Of a DNA stretch of 64,000 nt, positions 61,515 through 64,000 are shown in pieces. The notes beneath the pieces are model-generated. The model had not been told where the DNA came from and searched no databases. It worked only from the letters and a program-made list of their open reading frames with translations. Numbering within the stretch: position 1 is the stretch's first letter; every line of letters starts with the position of its first letter. The position numbers and the translations under genes are program-made. Source of the stretch: Paraburkholderia sp. BCC1886 (GTDB taxonomy: Bacteria > Pseudomonadota > Gammaproteobacteria > Burkholderiales > Burkholderiaceae); assembly GCF_900996245.1 (NCBI RefSeq), contig NZ_CAAJGK010000063.1:62001-126000 (forward strand). The letters run 5' to 3'.

Positions 61515-61549
61515 AAACCCCGCCAGCATCTGCTGCCTGCGGGGTTTTT
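61515..61549 (+). terminator. Terminator after tRNA-Leu
   Basis: AAACCCCGC / GCGGGGTTT with a 15-base loop and a T-run. Confidence 0.88.
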
Positions 61550-61580
61550 CGTTTATGGCTTGACAGCAACTACAGGGCAA

Positions 61581-63020
61581 CTACCTCGCTCTCCCCCCCG
61601 CCCGCCGACGCTTCACCTCGTACCCCACCCACATCACCAGCAACCACACCGGCACGAGCCAGACCGACACCGACAGGCCCGGGGTCATCGCCAGAATCAC
61701 CAGAATCAACGCCATGAACGCGAGGCAGATCCAGTTGCTGACCGGGAACCAGAACGACCTGAACACCAGCGTCTCACCGGCCGCGACCATGGCCTTGCGC
61801 GACTTAAGATGCGTCAGGCTGATCAACGCCCAGTTCAGCACCAGCGCCGCGACGACCAGAGCCATCAACAAACCCAGCGCCTCTGCAGGAATCAGATAGT
61901 TGACGATCACGCACGTGAACGTGGCCAGCGCCGACAAGCCGATCGCCAGGTAAGGCACACCGCGGCGGTCGACCTTCATCAGCGCGCGCGGCGCATTGCC
62001 TTGCTCCGCGAGACCGTACAGCATCCGGCTGTTCGCATACACGCCGCTGTTGTAGACCGAGAGCGCCGCGGTCAGCACCACGACGTTGAGCACATTGGCC
62101 GTCAGCGTCGAACCGATCTGCGAAAAGATCATCACGAACGGGCTGCCGCCCGCCGCGACCTGGTTCCACGGATACAGCGAGAGCAATACAGTCAACGAGC
62201 AGATATAAAAAATCAGGATCCGGTAGATCACCTGATTCACCGCCTTCGGAATGCTCTTGTGCGGCTCGTCGGCTTCCGCTGCCGTGATGCCGATCAGTTC
62301 CAGCCCGCCGAATGAAAACATGATGACGGCCAGCATCATGAACAGGCCATGCACGCCGTGCGGGAAAAACCCGCCGTTGCGCCACAGGTTCGAGAACGAC
62401 GCTTGCGGACCGCCGTGCCCGGTCATCAAAAGATAGCCGCCGAACACGATCATGCCGATCACGGCCGCCACTTTGACGATCGCGAACCAGAACTCGGTCT
62501 CGCCATAAGCCTTGACGTTGGTCAGATTGATCGCGTTGATGAGCGCGAAGCACACCAGCGCCGAGAGCCAGGCCGGCACGCCCGGCCACCAGTAATGCAC
62601 GTAAGTGCCCACCGCGGTCAGTTCGGCCATGCTCACGAGCACGTACAGCACCCAGTAGTTCCAGCCCGACAGGAAGCCGGGGAAATCGCCCCAGTACTTG
62701 TAGGCGAAATGACTGAACGAACCGGCCACCGGTTCCTGCGCGACCATCTCGCCCAACTGCCGCATGATCATGAACGCAATGATGCCGCCGATCGCGTAAC
62801 CGAGAATCATCGACGGACCGGCCGCCTGCAGCACACTCGCCGAGCCGAGAAAGAGCCCGGTGCCAATCGCGCCGCCCAGCGCGATCAACTGGATATGACG
62901 GTTTTTCAGACCGCGCTGCAGGCCGTGATTCGCACCCGGCTTCGGGTCGTGCTTCGGGTCGCGCGTCGGGTCGTGCTTCGAAGCCTGCTTCAGCCCGTCG
63001 TGCTGCTGTCCACTAGTCAA
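61581..63020 (-). CDS. Amino-acid permease (AAT family)
   Basis: A 479-residue, 12-helix transporter of the amino acid/polyamine/organocation superfamily. LQRGLKNRHIQLIALGGAIGTGLFLGS is the family N-terminal signature. GYAIGGIIAFMIMRQLGEM and the EADEPHKSIPKAVNQVIYRI loop after helix 6 are typical of AnsP/ProY/CycA-like members. Substrate cannot be fixed. The preferred start is a TTG at 63020 with GGAG six bases upstream; no in-frame ATG precedes the signature. The 30-residue hydrophilic N-terminus contains a tetrapeptide repeat, HDPT-RDPK-HDPK, from 12-bp DNA repeats. Confidence 0.88.
   Translation of the reverse strand: MTSGQQHDGLKQASKHDPTRDPKHDPKPGANHGLQRGLKNRHIQLIALGGAIGTGLFLGSASVLQAAGPSMILGYAIGGIIAFMIMRQLGEMVAQEPVAGSFSHFAYKYWGDFPGFLSGWNYWVLYVLVSMAELTAVGTYVHYWWPGVPAWLSALVCFALINAINLTNVKAYGETEFWFAIVKVAAVIGMIVFGGYLLMTGHGGPQASFSNLWRNGGFFPHGVHGLFMMLAVIMFSFGGLELIGITAAEADEPHKSIPKAVNQVIYRILIFYICSLTVLLSLYPWNQVAAGGSPFVMIFSQIGSTLTANVLNVVVLTAALSVYNSGVYANSRMLYGLAEQGNAPRALMKVDRRGVPYLAIGLSALATFTCVIVNYLIPAEALGLLMALVVAALVLNWALISLTHLKSRKAMVAAGETLVFRSFWFPVSNWICLAFMALILVILAMTPGLSVSVWLVPVWLLVMWVGYEVKRRRAGGRAR
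62941..62976 (-). repeat. 12-bp tandem repeat in the permease N-terminus
   Basis: Three plus-strand units TTCGGGTCGTGC, TTCGGGTCGCGC and GTCGGGTCGTGC encode the (H/R)DP(K/T) repeats at the start of the permease on the minus strand. Copy number could change in frame. Confidence 0.8.
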
Positions 63021-63240
63021 ATTGCGCTCCAGTCTCGGGGTGTCGATCGCCCGGGCAGACCAGCGATCCTCAGGCGAAACCCGCAATTTTACCGTGCTCG
63101 CGAGCGTGACCCGAACCGCCTGTATGTCGCGCAACCCGCGCTTGGTTCTGCGCCGCACGCAACGGGGCGGATAGCGATTGTCACTGGAATCGCGCTTCGG
63201 TATGTTGCCTTGTCGAGGTTGCCGCCTCCGGAGAGTCGAT

Positions 63241-64000
63241 ATGTCACCCCAACGTCTGCTGTGCGCCGCTGCTGTGTGTCTTTGCCTGGCCGGGGCCGCA
63301 TTCGCCCAGACGGGCGCGCCGACGATGGCGCCCGATACGCGGTCCGCCGACACGCGGTCCGCCGACACGCCGTCCGCCGCCGGACCGGCCGACGCCGACA
63401 GCCCGCTGCCCGATGTACCGATAGCGCCTGTGCCGGCGCCATCGGCTGCTCCCACAGGCACCGCCGCCACCCAACCCACCGTACCTGCGCCAGCTGCGCC
63501 ACCCGCCGGCAAAGTCTCCAGCACGCCCATGCTCGGCCCGGTGCGCAACGTCGTGCTGGTGCACGGTGCGTTCGTCGACGGCTCGAGCTGGAACGGCGTG
63601 GTCGCGAAACTGGAGCAGAAGGGTTATCACGTGAGTTCGGTGCAAAACCCGCTCACCTCGCTCGCCGACGATGTCGCCGCCACCCGTCGCGTGCTCGCGC
63701 GTCAGGACGGGCCGACGATGCTGGTCGGACATTCGTGGGGCGGCGTCGTCATCACCGAAGCGGGCGCGAACGCGCCAAACGTGGCCGGCCTCGTGTATGT
63801 CGCGGCCATTGCACCGGACCTGCACGAATCCACCGTCACGCTGATGAAGCGCGCGGCCCCGATGCCGGCCGGCCAGAGCATGATCGAAGACCCGACCGGC
63901 TATTTGTGGCTGGATCGCACGAAATATCGCAGCGACTTTGCCGCCGACGTTCCCGACAATCTCACACGCGTGCTCTCCGCCGCGCAGCAACCGATCGTGG
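63241..64000 (+). CDS. Secreted alpha/beta hydrolase, 3'-truncated by window
   Basis: 253 codons are visible; the gene continues past the right edge. Signal peptide MSPQRLLCAAAVCLCLAGAAFA is followed by a Pro/Ala/Thr-rich linker of about 75 residues that includes DTRSA-DTRSA-DTPSA from a 15-bp repeat. The hydrolase core begins RNVVLVHGAFVDGSSWNGV, the oxyanion strand of salicylate-esterase-like hydrolases. The nucleophile elbow is LVGHSWGGVVI, and VAGLVYVAAIAPD follows. The acid and His of the triad are outside the window. GGAGAG precedes the ATG by six bases. Divergent from the permease gene. Confidence 0.85.
   Translation, partial: MSPQRLLCAAAVCLCLAGAAFAQTGAPTMAPDTRSADTRSADTPSAAGPADADSPLPDVPIAPVPAPSAAPTGTAATQPTVPAPAAPPAGKVSSTPMLGPVRNVVLVHGAFVDGSSWNGVVAKLEQKGYHVSSVQNPLTSLADDVAATRRVLARQDGPTMLVGHSWGGVVITEAGANAPNVAGLVYVAAIAPDLHESTVTLMKRAAPMPAGQSMIEDPTGYLWLDRTKYRSDFAADVPDNLTRVLSAAQQPIV
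63334..63378 (+). repeat. 15-bp tandem repeat in the secreted hydrolase linker
   Basis: Three 15-base units beginning GATACGCGG, GACACGCGG and GACACGCCG, each ending TCCGCC. They encode DTRSA, DTRSA and DTPSA between the signal peptide and the catalytic domain. Confidence 0.85.

Overview
The window looks like a chromosomal segment of a Burkholderia/Paraburkholderia-type betaproteobacterium. It is GC-rich with strong G/C third-position bias. It carries an OpcP-like general porin, a beta-proteobacterial rib cluster whose RibBA has a degenerate cyclohydrolase half, the gmk-rpoZ-spoT block and a class II UvrA paralogue. Almost everything is intact housekeeping or conserved accessory coding sequence. 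I saw no integrase, transposase, CRISPR array or rRNA.

Layout. (1) 1-9932, minus strand: a tightly overlapping aryl-polyene-type lipid/pigment cluster. In transcription order it holds a ketosynthase-like chain-length factor, a lysophospholipid-type acyltransferase, two acyl carrier proteins, a small membrane protein, a fused acyl-ACP synthetase/dehydratase, a fused glycosyltransferase/acyltransferase, a thioesterase, a LolA-like carrier, an MMPL exporter and the start of a ketosynthase cut by the window edge. (2) 10.4-11.3 kb: a yybP-ykoY (Mn2+) riboswitch followed by a GDT1/UPF0016 cation exporter. (3) 11.3-16.4 kb: a DUF4136 lipoprotein, pepN, a probable higA antitoxin remnant, fbp and tRNA-Thr. 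(4) 16.5-24.6 kb: an unknown 59-residue protein, uvrA2, an AT-richer stretch with a 49-residue ORF, a secreted chorismate mutase, an exonuclease/GIY-YIG protein, a small ORF followed by a three-hairpin segment, and a porin. (5) 24.6-33.7 kb: greB, two identical tRNA-Arg genes, a NinX-like gene, then spoT-rpoZ-gmk-yicC (minus) divergent from rph-rdgB-hemW (plus) and tRNA-Ser. (6) 33.9-36.6 kb: two tiny exported proteins, a RidA protein, a 76-residue unknown and a Bcr/CflA exporter. (7) 36.9-48.0 kb: hemL, ribD, ribE, ribBA, ribH, nusB and an aminotransferase. The rib genes are interrupted by an oppositely oriented four-gene module: secreted hydrolase, secreted ABM-domain protein, orphan binding lipoprotein and TPP enzyme. 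(8) 48.1-54.3 kb: a lytic transglycosylase, ubiD, a LysE exporter, a PLP dehydratase, a Gly/Tyr-rich exported protein and a 53-residue basic ORF. (9) 54.5-64.0 kb: a DUF2520 protein, an EthD-like protein, YggT, tRNA-Gly, trmB, uppP, a DUF1439 lipoprotein, a YkgJ-type protein, hemN, tRNA-Leu, an amino-acid permease and a secreted alpha/beta hydrolase cut by the right edge.

Functional links. hemL, hemW and hemN serve tetrapyrrole synthesis and haem handling. The rib genes make riboflavin, and ubiD feeds quinone synthesis. spoT, rpoZ and gmk tie nucleotide pools to the stringent response. The aryl-polyene-type cluster, porin, LolA-like protein, UppP and transglycosylase are envelope functions.

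The most unusual items are the hydrolase/ABM/binding-protein/TPP module inside the rib cluster, the fusions in the aryl-polyene-type cluster, the small ORFs with good ribosome binding sites, and several unexplained hairpin-rich intergenic segments. All calls are by reading alone; no database search was run.
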